In this document: positions 24,699 to 33,104 of the stretch, piece after piece | Numbering within the stretch: position 1 is the stretch's first letter | Layout of the letters: each line of letters opens with the position of its first letter | Assembly: GCA_934149275.1 (NCBI GenBank) | Contig: CAKPEG010000015.1 | Span: 1 to 43,178 of the forward strand | DNA: 43,178 bases | Direction of reading: 5' to 3' | From: an uncultured Clostridia bacterium | Lineage (GTDB): Bacteria; Bacillota; Clostridia; TANB77; CAG-508 | Made by a program: the position numbers and the translations under genes | The notes under the pieces: generated by a model | The model's input: only the letters and a program-made list of their open reading frames with translations | What the model was told of the DNA's origin: nothing | Databases searched by the model: none

Positions 24699-24820
24699 AA
24701 ACTTCCTAAAAATAATAATGTCAAGAAATTTGTTTTGTAAATTTCTTGTGTGAATAATTATACAAAATCAAAGCATTATAATAATCATAAATGTTATAAA
24801 TGTTCGCTTTTGTACTTTGA
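24699..24820 (+). repeat. Multi-hairpin intergenic repeat, degenerate copy D
   Basis: The order AACTTCC, AATAATGTC, AGAAATTTGTTTTGTAAATTTCTTG (24724-24748) and a distal GTTCGCTTTTGTACTTTGA parallels copies B and C, with many changes. It ends directly at the guaD stop codon. Confidence 0.55.
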
Positions 24821-25282
24821 TTAATATATTTCTTTATTCTTTGCCTTATATTCTTCAAATAAAGATTTGCACTCTTCTCTATCTATTTCTTTTAATTCGA
24901 TTACGTCATTGTTATTTCCTTTTAAGTATTCATATATCATGTCATCTCTAAATCCAATACTTGCTGCATCTTTTCTTGTGCATGCATAATATACTTTTTT
25001 TATGTTTGCCCATATTATTGCAGATAAACACATTGGGCATGGTTCACATGATGTATATAAAATACAATCTGATAAATCATGTGTATTTAATTTCTTTGAT
25101 GCTTCTCTTATTGCTACGATTTCTGCATGTGCTGTTGGATCATGTGAAACTATTACTTTATTATTTCCTTTTGCTATTATATTTCCATCTTTGTCTATTA
25201 TTACAGCTCCAAATGGTCCTCCATCGTTTCTGTTTGCTCCGTCTCTTGCCATATCTCTTGCTTGTTGCATAAATTTATCCAT
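24821..25282 (-). CDS. guaD: Guanine deaminase-like nucleoside/base deaminase (CDA fold)
   Basis: This 153-residue zinc enzyme should convert guanine to xanthine for purine catabolism or salvage. The catalytic HAE motif is in DPTAHAEIVAIREA, and the zinc cysteines are in LYTSCEPCPMCLSAIIWA. GGPFGAVII, the loop DAASIGFRDD and the C-terminal KNKEIY ending match B. subtilis GuaD rather than the tRNA deaminase TadA. Three ATGs lie close together; the one at 25282 has the best spacing from AAAGG. Repeat copy D abuts its stop codon. TadA function cannot be fully excluded without comparison. Confidence 0.82.
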   Translation of the reverse strand: MDKFMQQARDMARDGANRNDGGPFGAVIIDKDGNIIAKGNNKVIVSHDPTAHAEIVAIREASKKLNTHDLSDCILYTSCEPCPMCLSAIIWANIKKVYYACTRKDAASIGFRDDMIYEYLKGNNNDVIELKEIDREECKSLFEEYKAKNKEIY

Positions 25283-25348
25283 ACTCATCATCCTTTCTTT
25301 TTAGGTTTGATATATGTTTTTAGGGAATATTCTTATGTTATACTTTTT

Positions 25349-25376
25349 GTGTGTCAAAAAACACGTCCCCATGACA
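25349..25376. repeat. Short REP-like palindrome in the guaD leader
   Basis: GTGTGTCAAAAAACACGTCCCC contains the hairpin GTGT-TTTTTG-ACAC (minus strand) next to a GGGGACG motif, followed by ATGACATT. Its composition differs from the surrounding AT-rich leader, and it looks like an inserted REP-type unit. Only one copy is in the window. Confidence 0.35.
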
Positions 25377-25403
25377 TTCATCATCCTTCCTTCGTATTTA
25401 TTA

Positions 25404-25440
25404 TACACGAACATGACTAAAAAAATCAAAATATTTAATG
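25404..25440 (-). promoter_or_regulatory. Probable guaD promoter
   Basis: On the minus strand TTGATT and TATAAT (in GTGTATAATAAATAC) are separated by about 18 bp, with a leader of about 110 nt to the guaD start. The leader holds the REP-like palindrome and a 28-codon ORF of doubtful meaning. Confidence 0.5.
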
Positions 25441-25524
25441 CCTTTTTTCTATTTTAAATATTGTAAAATCTTAATATTTTCTAAATTGTTATAATAAAAA
25501 TTTAAAATGATTTTCCTATCAAAC

Positions 25525-25562
25525 AAAAAAGACTTCTTGCTAAGTATAGCAAAAAGTCTTTT
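25525..25562 (-). terminator. dnaJ (heat-shock operon) terminator
   Basis: AAAAGACTTCTTGCTA pairs with TAGCAAAAAGTCTTTT around a 4-nt loop, with a T-rich end on the minus strand. It starts 7 nt after the dnaJ stop. Confidence 0.85.
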
Positions 25563-25568
25563 GTTCTT

Positions 25569-26732
25569 TTATCCGAATATTCCACGTTTTTTTATTGGTG
25601 GTTGTTCATTCATAGTTAATGCTAATTTTGAGATTAACTCTCTTTGTTCGGCAGTTAATTTCTTTGGAACTTGAACATGTACCGTAAATACAAAATCACC
25701 TCTCCAGTTTCCATTCACGCTCTTAAATCCTTTGCCTCTTAATACGAATTTTGAGCCTGTTTGTGTTCCTTCTGGAATCTTGTATTTCTCTTTAGTTCCA
25801 TCTACCATAGGAATTTCTATTTCTGTTCCTAAAGTTGCACCTGTAAATGTGATTGGAATATCACATAATACATGGTCTGCTTTTCTTGAATATATGCTAT
25901 GTTTTTTTACATGAACATTTATATACAAATCTCCTTTAGGTCCATTCTTAGTTCCTGGTTCTCCTTCACCACGTAATACAACTGTTTGACCATCATCAAT
26001 TCCTGCTGGTATTTTAACTTTTATTCTTGCAGATTCGCGTACTATTCCTTTTCCTCTACATTCACTGCAAGGTTCTTTTATTATTTTTCCTTCACCACCA
26101 CAATTTGAACAAACTTTTTGTGTTGACATTTGTCCAAATGGTGTTGTTACTACTTGTTTTATTTTTCCTGTACCATTACATACTTGGCATGTTTGAGGAT
26201 TTGTTCCAGGTTTTGCACCTGTTCCATGGCAGTTTGAGCACTCTTTATTTCTGCTAATTACAATTGTTTTCTCTACTCCAAGATATGATTCTTCAAATGT
26301 AATATCTAAATTTACTTTTAAATCAGCACCTTTTCTTGGTCCAGATTTTCTTCTTGTTCCTCCTCCAAATGCTGCTGAGAAAATATCTCCAAAACTTCCA
26401 AATCCGAAATCTTCAAATCCAGAGAATCCACTAAATCCATCAAATCCAGAACCATATGAGTAGTATCCTCCTCCGTTCTGTCCCCCGAATCCTTGTGGTC
26501 CATTAAATCCAAATTGATCATACATTTGTCTTTTTTGTTTATCAGATAATACTTCATATGCTTCACTAACTTCTTTGAATTTAGCTTCTGCTTCTTTTTT
26601 ATTATCGGGGTTTGCATCTGGGTGATATTTCTTTGCTAATTTTCTATATGCTTTTTTTAGTTCTTCGTCAGTAGCATTTTTTTCTACGCCAAGTACTTCA
26701 TAGTAATCTCTTTTAGATGTATTGTCGCTCAT
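25569..26732 (-). CDS. dnaJ: Chaperone DnaJ (Hsp40)
   Basis: This 387-residue co-chaperone delivers unfolded proteins to DnaK and stimulates its ATPase. It has the J domain with the HPD motif (KKYHPDANPDNK), a Gly/Phe-rich linker (about residues 80-130), four CxxCxGxG zinc repeats (CSNCHGTG, CQVCNGTG, CSNCGGEG, CSECRGKG), and the C-terminal substrate-binding domains. The ATG at 26732 is chosen because GGAGGGAG lies just upstream. It is the last gene of hrcA-grpE-dnaK-dnaJ; a hairpin terminator after dnaK probably reduces its expression relative to dnaK. Confidence 0.97.
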   Translation of the reverse strand: MSDNTSKRDYYEVLGVEKNATDEELKKAYRKLAKKYHPDANPDNKKEAEAKFKEVSEAYEVLSDKQKRQMYDQFGFNGPQGFGGQNGGGYYSYGSGFDGFSGFSGFEDFGFGSFGDIFSAAFGGGTRRKSGPRKGADLKVNLDITFEESYLGVEKTIVISRNKECSNCHGTGAKPGTNPQTCQVCNGTGKIKQVVTTPFGQMSTQKVCSNCGGEGKIIKEPCSECRGKGIVRESARIKVKIPAGIDDGQTVVLRGEGEPGTKNGPKGDLYINVHVKKHSIYSRKADHVLCDIPITFTGATLGTEIEIPMVDGTKEKYKIPEGTQTGSKFVLRGKGFKSVNGNWRGDFVFTVHVQVPKKLTAEQRELISKLALTMNEQPPIKKRGIFG

Positions 26733-26821
26733 TTCTCCCTCCATTGCATAACTTACAGTAATTACATTCTATTATAAAAACTTTAAGTTTTACTTTTATC
26801 TTTCAAATATTCATGTATAAA

Positions 26822-26854
26822 AGTTTGGGGCGTATGATTCTTGCGCCCCAAACT
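26822..26854 (-). terminator. GC-rich intercistronic hairpin between dnaK and dnaJ
   Basis: A perfect 11-bp stem (AGTTTGGGGCG with CGCCCCAAACT) lies 12 nt after the dnaK stop, followed by TTTTAT on the minus strand. It may be a partial terminator, or protect the dnaK message. Confidence 0.75.
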
Positions 26855-26866
26855 AATTTGAATTTT

Positions 26867-28717
26867 TTATTTGTTGTCATCTTTGTTTTCGTCTTCTACT
26901 TTGTAGTCAGCATCATATACTTCGCCTTCTTTTGCTTCTTCAGCTCCAGCTGTTTGACCTTCTGCTGCTCCTGCATTTGCTCCATTAGCTTTGTATAGTT
27001 TTTCAGAAATTTCATAGAATACTTTTGTTAATTTGTCTGTTCCTTCTTTAATTTCTTCTATGTTGTTTCCTTCTACTTTTTTCTTTAAGTTATCAATTTC
27101 TGTTTGAACTTTTGCTTTTTCTTCGCTGCTTACTTTATCTCCTAATTCATCTAATGTTTTTTGGCTATTGTAAATTAAGCTTTCTGCATTGTTCTTAACT
27201 TCAACTTCTTCTTTTCTCTTTTTATCTTCTGATGCATGTTCTTCTGCATCTCTAACAGCTCTGTTGATATCTTCTTCTGTTAAGTTTGTGCTTGCTGTGA
27301 TTGATACTTTTTGTTCATTTCCTGTTGCTGTATCTTTTGCTGATACGTGAACTATACCGTTTGCATCTATATCAAATGTAACTTCGATTTGTGGTACTCC
27401 TCTTGGTGCTGGTGGAATTCCTGTTAATTGGAATCTTCCTAATGTTTTATTATATGCTGCCATTTCTCTTTCACCTTGTAATACGTGAACTTCAACGCTT
27501 GTTTGACCATCAGCAGCTGTAGAGAATATTTGTGATTTCTTTGTTGGTATTGTTGTGTTTCTTTCAATTAATTTTGTGAATACTCCACCATATGTTTCAA
27601 TACCTAATGATAATGGTGTTACATCAAGTAATACTAAGTCTTTAACATCTCCTGATAATACACCACCTTGAATAGCTGCACCTAATGCAACGCATTCATC
27701 TGGGTTTATACCTTTGTTTGGTTCTTTACCTGTTATTTTCTTAACTGTTTCTTGTACTAATGGAACTCTTGTAGATCCACCAACTAATAATACTTGGTCA
27801 AGATCATTAGATGTGATTCCAGCATCTTTTAATGCTTGGTTAACAGGTCCTTTTGTTGAATCAACTAATTCTCTGATTAAGTCTTCGAATTTAGCTCTTG
27901 TTAATGTTATGTCTAAGTGTTTTGGTCCTGTGCTATCTGCTGTTATGAATGGTAAGTTAATTTGTGTTTGTCCCATTCCTGATAATTCTATTTTAGCTTT
28001 TTCAGCAGCTTCTTTTAATCTTTGCATTGCCATTTTATCTGTACTTAAATCAATTCCATTTGTTTTTTTGAATTCTGCAATTAGATATTCTATAATTTTT
28101 TGATCGAAGTCATCTCCACCAAGTCTATTGTTTCCGCTTGTAGCTAAAACTTCAAATACACCATCACCTATGTCTAGGATAGAAACATCGAATGTACCTC
28201 CACCTAAATCATATACCATTATTTTTTGATCTTTATCTGCTTTATCCATACCAAATGCAAGTGCTGCAGCTGTTGGTTCGTTTATAATTCTTAAAACTTC
28301 TAGTCCAGCTATTTTACCAGCATCTTTTGTTGCTTGTCTTTGGCTATCACTGAAGTATGCAGGAACTGTAATAACTGCTTGTTTTACTTCTGTTCCTAAA
28401 TAATTTTCAGCATCTGATTTTAATTTTTGTAATATCATTGCTGATATTTCTTGTGGTGTAAATTCATCACCTTCGATTTTAACCTTTTTATCTGTACCCA
28501 TATCTCTTTTAATTGAGATTACTGTATGATCTGGGTTTGTTACTGCTTGACGTTTTGCAATTTGTCCAACTAATCTTTCACCATTTTGTGAAAATGCAAC
28601 TACTGATGGAGTTGTTCTATTTCCTTCTGGGTTTGGAATTACAACTGCTTCTCCACCTTCCATTACGGCTACACATGAGTTTGTTGTTCCTAAGTCAATA
28701 CCTATAATTTTTGACAT
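26867..28717 (-). CDS. dnaK: Chaperone DnaK (Hsp70)
   Basis: This 616-residue ATP-dependent chaperone folds and protects proteins with DnaJ and GrpE. Signature motifs are IGIDLGTTNSC at the N-terminus, MVYDLGGGTFDVSILD, and VLLVGGSTRVPLVQ, followed by the interdomain linker DVTPLSLGIET region, the substrate-binding domain and an Ala/Gly/Glu-rich C-terminal lid and tail ending in acidic residues. AAGGAGGA precedes the start. It is transcribed from the CIRCE-controlled hrcA promoter. Confidence 0.99.
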   Translation of the reverse strand: MSKIIGIDLGTTNSCVAVMEGGEAVVIPNPEGNRTTPSVVAFSQNGERLVGQIAKRQAVTNPDHTVISIKRDMGTDKKVKIEGDEFTPQEISAMILQKLKSDAENYLGTEVKQAVITVPAYFSDSQRQATKDAGKIAGLEVLRIINEPTAAALAFGMDKADKDQKIMVYDLGGGTFDVSILDIGDGVFEVLATSGNNRLGGDDFDQKIIEYLIAEFKKTNGIDLSTDKMAMQRLKEAAEKAKIELSGMGQTQINLPFITADSTGPKHLDITLTRAKFEDLIRELVDSTKGPVNQALKDAGITSNDLDQVLLVGGSTRVPLVQETVKKITGKEPNKGINPDECVALGAAIQGGVLSGDVKDLVLLDVTPLSLGIETYGGVFTKLIERNTTIPTKKSQIFSTAADGQTSVEVHVLQGEREMAAYNKTLGRFQLTGIPPAPRGVPQIEVTFDIDANGIVHVSAKDTATGNEQKVSITASTNLTEEDINRAVRDAEEHASEDKKRKEEVEVKNNAESLIYNSQKTLDELGDKVSSEEKAKVQTEIDNLKKKVEGNNIEEIKEGTDKLTKVFYEISEKLYKANGANAGAAEGQTAGAEEAKEGEVYDADYKVEDENKDDNK

Positions 28718-28789
28718 ATTCTTATTCCTCCTTATTTCATCTATCTTAAATTTGTTCTTTTGTACAATTTATATTTTTAAAATTAAAAA

Positions 28790-29299
28790 CTAATTTGCAA
28801 CTATAACCATAGAATGTCTAATTACTTTAGTTCCTATGATATAGCCTTTTCTGAATTCTTCTTTTATAATGTTCTTTCCAAGCTTTTCGTCTGTTACATG
28901 ACTTACAGCTTCATGAAGTTCTGGATCAAATTCTTTTCCTACTGTTTCAATTTCTTTAACTCCATTATATGCTAAAACATCTTTTAATTGTTTTAACACT
29001 AATTTTATTCCTTCTTCATATGCTGTGTCCTTAGTTCCAGTGCTTATTGCTTTTTCTAGATTATCTATTATTGGTAATATGCTCATCATTATGTCTGATG
29101 TAAGCATATTTCTTAAAGATTCTCTTTCTTTCATGTTTCTTTTTTTGTAGTTTTCAAATTCAGCAAATAATCGCTTGTATCTATCATTAAGTTCATCTAA
29201 TTCTTTTTCAATGTCGTTTTCGATAACTTCTGTTTCTTTTTCAACATTTTCTGCCTTAACTTCGTTCTCGTCTTTTGTGTTTTTTTCTTTTTCTGCCAT
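28790..29299 (-). CDS. grpE: Nucleotide exchange factor GrpE
   Basis: The 169 residues have an acidic, low-complexity N-terminus, a long coiled-coil dimer helix (ELNDRYKRLFAEFENYKKRNMKERE), and the C-terminal beta domain that opens DnaK (GVKEIETVGKEFDPELHEAV, RKGYIIGTKVIRHSMVIVAN). GrpE releases ADP from DnaK. It lies between hrcA and dnaK on the same strand, the classical Firmicutes order. Confidence 0.96.
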   Translation of the reverse strand: MAEKEKNTKDENEVKAENVEKETEVIENDIEKELDELNDRYKRLFAEFENYKKRNMKERESLRNMLTSDIMMSILPIIDNLEKAISTGTKDTAYEEGIKLVLKQLKDVLAYNGVKEIETVGKEFDPELHEAVSHVTDEKLGKNIIKEEFRKGYIIGTKVIRHSMVIVAN

Positions 29300-29319
29300 C
29301 TTTTTCCCTTCTTTCTTAA

Positions 29320-30348
29320 TTAATTTTTATTGTCATCTTCATAGTCTTCTTTTATTTTTTTGCTTATATATTTCATTATAGAAATAACTTTTGAATAATC
29401 CATTCTTGTTGGGCCGATTATTCCTATTGTTCCTATATCTTTATCACCTAGTAAATGGTTAAATGTTACTACACTAAAATCTTTTAATTTTTCATCATGT
29501 AACTCATTTCCTATATAAACATTAATGTCTTCTGCTATTCCTGTATTTAGTACCTCTGATACTAAATCTTTGGCATCTAAGACGTTCATGAAGTTTTTAG
29601 CTAAATCTGCTTTTTGAAATTCTGGTAAGTCAAATGATTTGTTTGTTCCTTCTAAATAAACTTCTTCGCTTTCTTTAAATAATTTATCTATTTCTTCTAT
29701 TATTTTCTTTATAACTGCTATACTACTATTCATTTGTGTAGATATAAACTCTTCAACATTTCCGCCAATTTCTTCTATTGGTTTTCCAACCATATGGTTT
29801 GCGAATATTGTATTTAGATTTTTAATTTGTTCTTCTGTAACATCTTCATCGAATTTTATGATTGCTTCACGAATTATTCCAGAGTCTGTTAAGATTATCG
29901 CCATCATAACTCTGCTTCCTAATAATACAAATTTAACATCTAATATTGTATGTTTTTCTATTTTAGGTCCTATAGCAATTGTCGTATAATGTGTTAATTC
30001 TGATAATGTCGTTGTTGCTATTTTTGTTAAATCTTCTAAATCGTTTACTGTTGTTTCTAGTTTATTTTTTATATATTGCATTTCTTTTTTAGTTAATTTA
30101 TCATCTCTTAATAATTCATCTATATAATATCTATATCCTTTTTGAGATGGTATTCTTCCGGCTGATGTATATGGTTTTTCAATGAATCCTACCTTTTCTA
30201 ATTCAGCCATTTCATTTCTTATTGTAGCACTACTGCAGTTCAATTCTTTTACTAAATTTCCTGAGCTTACAGGCTCTGCAGTATCAATGTATTCTTCTAT
30301 GATTGCTTGAAGTATTCTTTTTTTTCTATTATCAAGATTTTCAACCAT
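29320..30348 (-). CDS. hrcA: Heat-inducible transcription repressor HrcA
   Basis: This 342-residue repressor binds CIRCE operators and is kept active by GroEL in the known systems. It has an N-terminal winged helix (RKKRILQAIIEEYIDTAEPVSS, SSATIRNEMAELEKVGFIEKPYTSAGRIPSQKGYRYYI) and the GAF-like HrcA domain. The ATG at 30348 is used because AGAGG lies just upstream and family members begin this way; a 29-residue upstream extension crosses the CIRCE site and is rejected. It is the first gene of the operon and autoregulates it. Confidence 0.97.
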   Translation of the reverse strand: MVENLDNRKKRILQAIIEEYIDTAEPVSSGNLVKELNCSSATIRNEMAELEKVGFIEKPYTSAGRIPSQKGYRYYIDELLRDDKLTKKEMQYIKNKLETTVNDLEDLTKIATTTLSELTHYTTIAIGPKIEKHTILDVKFVLLGSRVMMAIILTDSGIIREAIIKFDEDVTEEQIKNLNTIFANHMVGKPIEEIGGNVEEFISTQMNSSIAVIKKIIEEIDKLFKESEEVYLEGTNKSFDLPEFQKADLAKNFMNVLDAKDLVSEVLNTGIAEDINVYIGNELHDEKLKDFSVVTFNHLLGDKDIGTIGIIGPTRMDYSKVISIMKYISKKIKEDYEDDNKN

Positions 30349-30368
30349 TTTACTACCTCTTTTATTTT

Positions 30369-30395
30369 TTAGCACTCTTTGTGTATCTTTGCTAA
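30369..30395. promoter_or_regulatory. CIRCE operator 1 of the hrcA operon
   Basis: TTAGCACTC-N9-CTTTGCTAA on the plus strand matches the CIRCE consensus (TTAGCACTC-N9-GAGTGCTAA). One arm is perfect and the other has three changes. It lies between the promoter and the hrcA start, where HrcA would block transcription. Confidence 0.9.
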
Positions 30396-30406
30396 ATTCT
30401 TTATAT

Positions 30407-30435
30407 ATATTATATCTATTTTTAGCAATTGTCAA
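30407..30435 (-). promoter_or_regulatory. hrcA operon promoter
   Basis: On the minus strand TTGACA (30435-30430) is followed by overlapping TATAAT (15-bp spacer) and TAATAT (17-bp spacer). The start region falls just before CIRCE operator 1. The -35 lies inside CIRCE-like site 2. Confidence 0.8.
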
Positions 30436-30448
30436 TAGTATTTGCTAA
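30422..30448. promoter_or_regulatory. Second CIRCE-like operator over the -35 element
   Basis: TTAGCAATT-N9-ATTTGCTAA has the exact 9-9-9 geometry of CIRCE, with outer TTAGCA/TGCTAA arms matching well and inner bases degenerate. Its centre is 53 bp from that of operator 1. Such a site could bind HrcA weakly; this is inferred only from sequence. Confidence 0.45.
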
Positions 30449-30462
30449 TTTACTTAAAATTA

Positions 30463-30491
30463 TTTACAAATTTAGTCGATGCGTGTATAAT
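30463..30491 (+). promoter_or_regulatory. Promoter of the 30.6-kb unknown gene
   Basis: TTTACA (30463-30468) and TATAAT (30486-30491) are separated by 17 bp. The leader to the ATG is about 70 nt. Confidence 0.75.
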
Positions 30492-30566
30492 ATCCCTACA
30501 AAGACTCATATTAATGAACCTTTAGACACCCGTTGTAAAAGCTTTTTTAGAATAGGAGGTATCACT

Positions 30567-30989
30567 ATGAAACGGGAAAACAATTTTCTTGAATGTTACT
30601 CAAAGGTATTTGCACCAAATGGAGAAATCAAAGAATGCGGTCGTGATGTCTGCATTAATTTGATTCTCAAATGTTTGGAACTCGATGATTCAGGTGTGGA
30701 CTATGGCAATGTATCTACCGGTTTTCTTAACATCAAGGCAGTAAAGCAGTTGGTTGTCAAGAAATTTCCGGCAATTATCTTCCGTGAAGAATATGTCAGC
30801 AGGTTGAATGATGAATACGCCAATGTCCTTCCAGAAAACATCTCATATCCTGTTGTCTCTTTTGGTTTTTTGATTTCCTGCGAATTATTACCCAAAGATG
30901 ACGCAAAGTTAAACCATGAGACAGCTCCAATCTACAAAGCACTTACCAAACTGATTGAAAATGCTATCTTGGTTCGCGATTATCTGTAA
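30567..30989 (+). CDS. Hypothetical protein, single-gene cassette
   Basis: The 140-residue soluble protein has conserved-looking features only locally: cysteines in NFLECYSK, KECGRDVC and LKCLEL, and predicted helix-rich ends. I recognise no family. The ATG at 30567 has AGGAGG 8 nt upstream. Bases 30661-30720 contain 25 G+C of 60, higher than the neighbouring genes. It has a strong promoter and a GC-rich terminator of its own and lies divergent from hrcA, so it looks like an independently acquired unit. Confidence 0.65.
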   Translation: MKRENNFLECYSKVFAPNGEIKECGRDVCINLILKCLELDDSGVDYGNVSTGFLNIKAVKQLVVKKFPAIIFREEYVSRLNDEYANVLPENISYPVVSFGFLISCELLPKDDAKLNHETAPIYKALTKLIENAILVRDYL

Positions 30990-30997
30990 TCACGACG

Positions 30998-31029
30998 AGA
31001 GCCATGCTTTTGTAGCATGGCTCTTTTTC
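30998..31029 (+). terminator. GC-rich terminator of the 30.6-kb gene
   Basis: AGAGCCATGC pairs with GCATGGCTCT around TTTTGTA and is followed by T5. It is a strong intrinsic terminator 8 nt past the stop. Confidence 0.92.
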
Positions 31030-31144
31030 TGTTATATAACTTACTTTTATTAATTTTTTCTAAAAAAATTCTTGTCAAATATTAATACCAAAATAACAAC
31101 GTATGGTCGTCATTTATAGTTTCTTTTTATAAACAGCATATTTC

Positions 31145-32260
31145 TTACACAAACTCTTCCCAAACAAGATTAGCTAAATCTAATCCTTTTTTAGTTAATT
31201 TTATATTGTCTAAATCAATTTCTATTAGGTCTTCGTCTACTAATTTACTTATTTCAAATCTAAAATAGAATAATGGATTAATTTGAAATTTTTGTTCAAA
31301 TTCAGATATTGATACTCCTTCTATTTTTCTTAGTCCTAGCATCATGTATTCTTTTTTCATATCTTCTTCTGTTTGGTCTTCTTCAATTTCTTTTTCACTG
31401 TAATTTTCTATATATTCTTCAATTGTTTTCTTATTAGAAAATCTTCTTCCACCGAAGTAGCTATGTGCTGCTGTTCCGAATCCAAGGTATTCCTTTTGAG
31501 ACCAACAATCCATATTGTGTCTTGATCTATAACCTGGTCTTGAAAAATTTGATATTTCGTAATGTTCATATCCATTTTCCTCTAGTAACTCTTTCATTTT
31601 CCAATACATTTTTCTTTCTTCTTCATCTGTTGGTAATTCTACTTCTCCTGAATCAACCATTTCTTTTAATCTTGTTCCATCCTCTAAAATTAATGAATAG
31701 CATGAAATATGTTCTGGTTTCAAATTAATTATTTCACTTATTTGTATTGCAACACTCCATTCATCCTCTCCTGGAAGTGCTATCATAAAGTCAACATTAA
31801 TATTATCAAATCCTATTTCTCTTGCCATATCATATGTTTCTACAAAGTCTTCATAAGAATGTATTCTTCCAATTCGTTTTAATGTATCATTATCAGTTGA
31901 TTGCAAACCTATGCTTAATCTATTTATTCCAGCCTTTTTATAATCCATCAATTTTTCTTTCGTTACTGTTCCTGGATTCACTTCTATTGTTATTTCTGCA
32001 TTTTGAGTTACTATAAATTTTTCTCTTACTTTAGCAATTATTTCTGAAATATACTGTGGGTCAATAAATGATGGTGTACCACCTCCTATGTAAATTGTAC
32101 CTATATTAAATCCTGTATATTTACAATCTGATATATCTTTTTTTATTGCTTCTACGTATTTTTTTATTGTATCTTCTTTTCCTGAAAAAGAAATAAAATC
32201 ACAATAAAAACATTTTCTTTTGCAATATGGAATGTGAATATATAATCCTATTTCTTTCAT
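31145..32260 (-). CDS. hemW: Heme chaperone HemW (HemN-like radical SAM protein)
   Basis: The 371 residues begin GLYIHIPYCKRKCFYCDF, the radical SAM CxxxCxxC motif in the form used by HemW/HemN. IYIGGGTPSFI, the RLSIGLQS motif and the C-terminal HemN domain (MMLGLRKIEGVSISEF) support this assignment. HemW proteins bind heme and are not coproporphyrinogen oxidases; the short N-terminus without the extra HemN cysteines fits HemW. It overlaps the whiA stop by 4 bp (ATGA), so it is co-translated with whiA. Confidence 0.9.
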   Translation of the reverse strand: MKEIGLYIHIPYCKRKCFYCDFISFSGKEDTIKKYVEAIKKDISDCKYTGFNIGTIYIGGGTPSFIDPQYISEIIAKVREKFIVTQNAEITIEVNPGTVTKEKLMDYKKAGINRLSIGLQSTDNDTLKRIGRIHSYEDFVETYDMAREIGFDNINVDFMIALPGEDEWSVAIQISEIINLKPEHISCYSLILEDGTRLKEMVDSGEVELPTDEEERKMYWKMKELLEENGYEHYEISNFSRPGYRSRHNMDCWSQKEYLGFGTAAHSYFGGRRFSNKKTIEEYIENYSEKEIEEDQTEEDMKKEYMMLGLRKIEGVSISEFEQKFQINPLFYFRFEISKLVDEDLIEIDLDNIKLTKKGLDLANLVWEEFV

Positions 32261-33102
32261 TCTTTCTCCTTCTTTGCTTCATCAGCAATTTCTATAATTT
32301 TCTTTAATCTGTGATTTACTCCTGATTTTCCTAAAGGATTTTCTAATAAGCTTCCTAAATCTTTTAAACTCATTTCTGGATATTCCAATCTTAACTCAGC
32401 TATCTCTTGCAAACCTGTAGGTAATTCTTCATATTTTTTTACTTTCTTCAAATAATTTATTGCTTCTATTTGCATTACTGAAGCACTGATTGTTTTATTC
32501 AAATTTGCTGTTTCACAATTTACTTGTCTATTAACGTTATTTCGGATTTCTCTCATAACTCGAATTTCTTCATATTTTAAAACTGCTTTTTGAGCACCTA
32601 TAAAAGCCAAAAATTTTGAAATTTCTTCGCCTTCTTTTATATAAATCGTATTATTCATCTCAAGAATTTTTGCTTTTATATTAAAGCTTTTTAATATATT
32701 TTGAATATATTGAGCAACATCTTTATCATTTAATAAAATTTCTAAGTGATACTTTTTCGTAGGATCATTTATTGATCCGCTTCCTAGAAAAATTCCTCTT
32801 ATCAATGCTTTTTTCTCTTCTTCTGTTTCTAAATCTTCAATATTTCTCAAATTTGGCTTATTAATTTTTGCAACAAAAGTTTTTCTTCTTGTTTCTGGTT
32901 CATATTCTATTTTTAATTTAAATAAAATCTTATAAATTCTCTCAATATTAAATTCATTTTCTGTAATAAATTCAATTTTCTCGTTTTCTTCTTTTATATT
33001 CGCTGACATTAGGTATCCTATTAGTTCAGCTTCTATCAAATTAGATTTTGAATATGTATTTATTGAACTTAACTCTTGTTTCACTTCTGATGAAAAAGAC
33101 AT
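32257..33102 (-). CDS. whiA: DNA-binding protein WhiA
   Basis: The 281-residue protein has an N-terminal LAGLIDADG-like fold (FSSEVKQELSSINTYSKSNLIEAELIGYLMSANI, later RGIFLGSGSINDPTKKYHLEILL) and a C-terminal WhiA helix-turn-helix (EMSLKDLGSLLENPLGKSGVNHRLKKIIEIA). WhiA is linked to cell division and sporulation in Gram-positive bacteria. Here it is in a prmC-whiA-hemW operon instead of the common yvcJ-yvcK context. The ATG at 33102 is chosen because AGGAG lies upstream; a longer reading overlaps prmC. Confidence 0.93.
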   Translation of the reverse strand: MSFSSEVKQELSSINTYSKSNLIEAELIGYLMSANIKEENEKIEFITENEFNIERIYKILFKLKIEYEPETRRKTFVAKINKPNLRNIEDLETEEEKKALIRGIFLGSGSINDPTKKYHLEILLNDKDVAQYIQNILKSFNIKAKILEMNNTIYIKEGEEISKFLAFIGAQKAVLKYEEIRVMREIRNNVNRQVNCETANLNKTISASVMQIEAINYLKKVKKYEELPTGLQEIAELRLEYPEMSLKDLGSLLENPLGKSGVNHRLKKIIEIADEAKKEKE

Positions 33103-33104
33103 AT

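Noticed and set aside
25306..25400. 28-codon ORF in the guaD leader
   Set aside because: It runs across the REP-like palindrome, has only a fair Shine-Dalgarno site and no protein-like composition.
25283..25440. Purine riboswitch before guaD
   Set aside because: The conserved loop and junction sequences of purine riboswitches are not seen; only a short palindrome is present.
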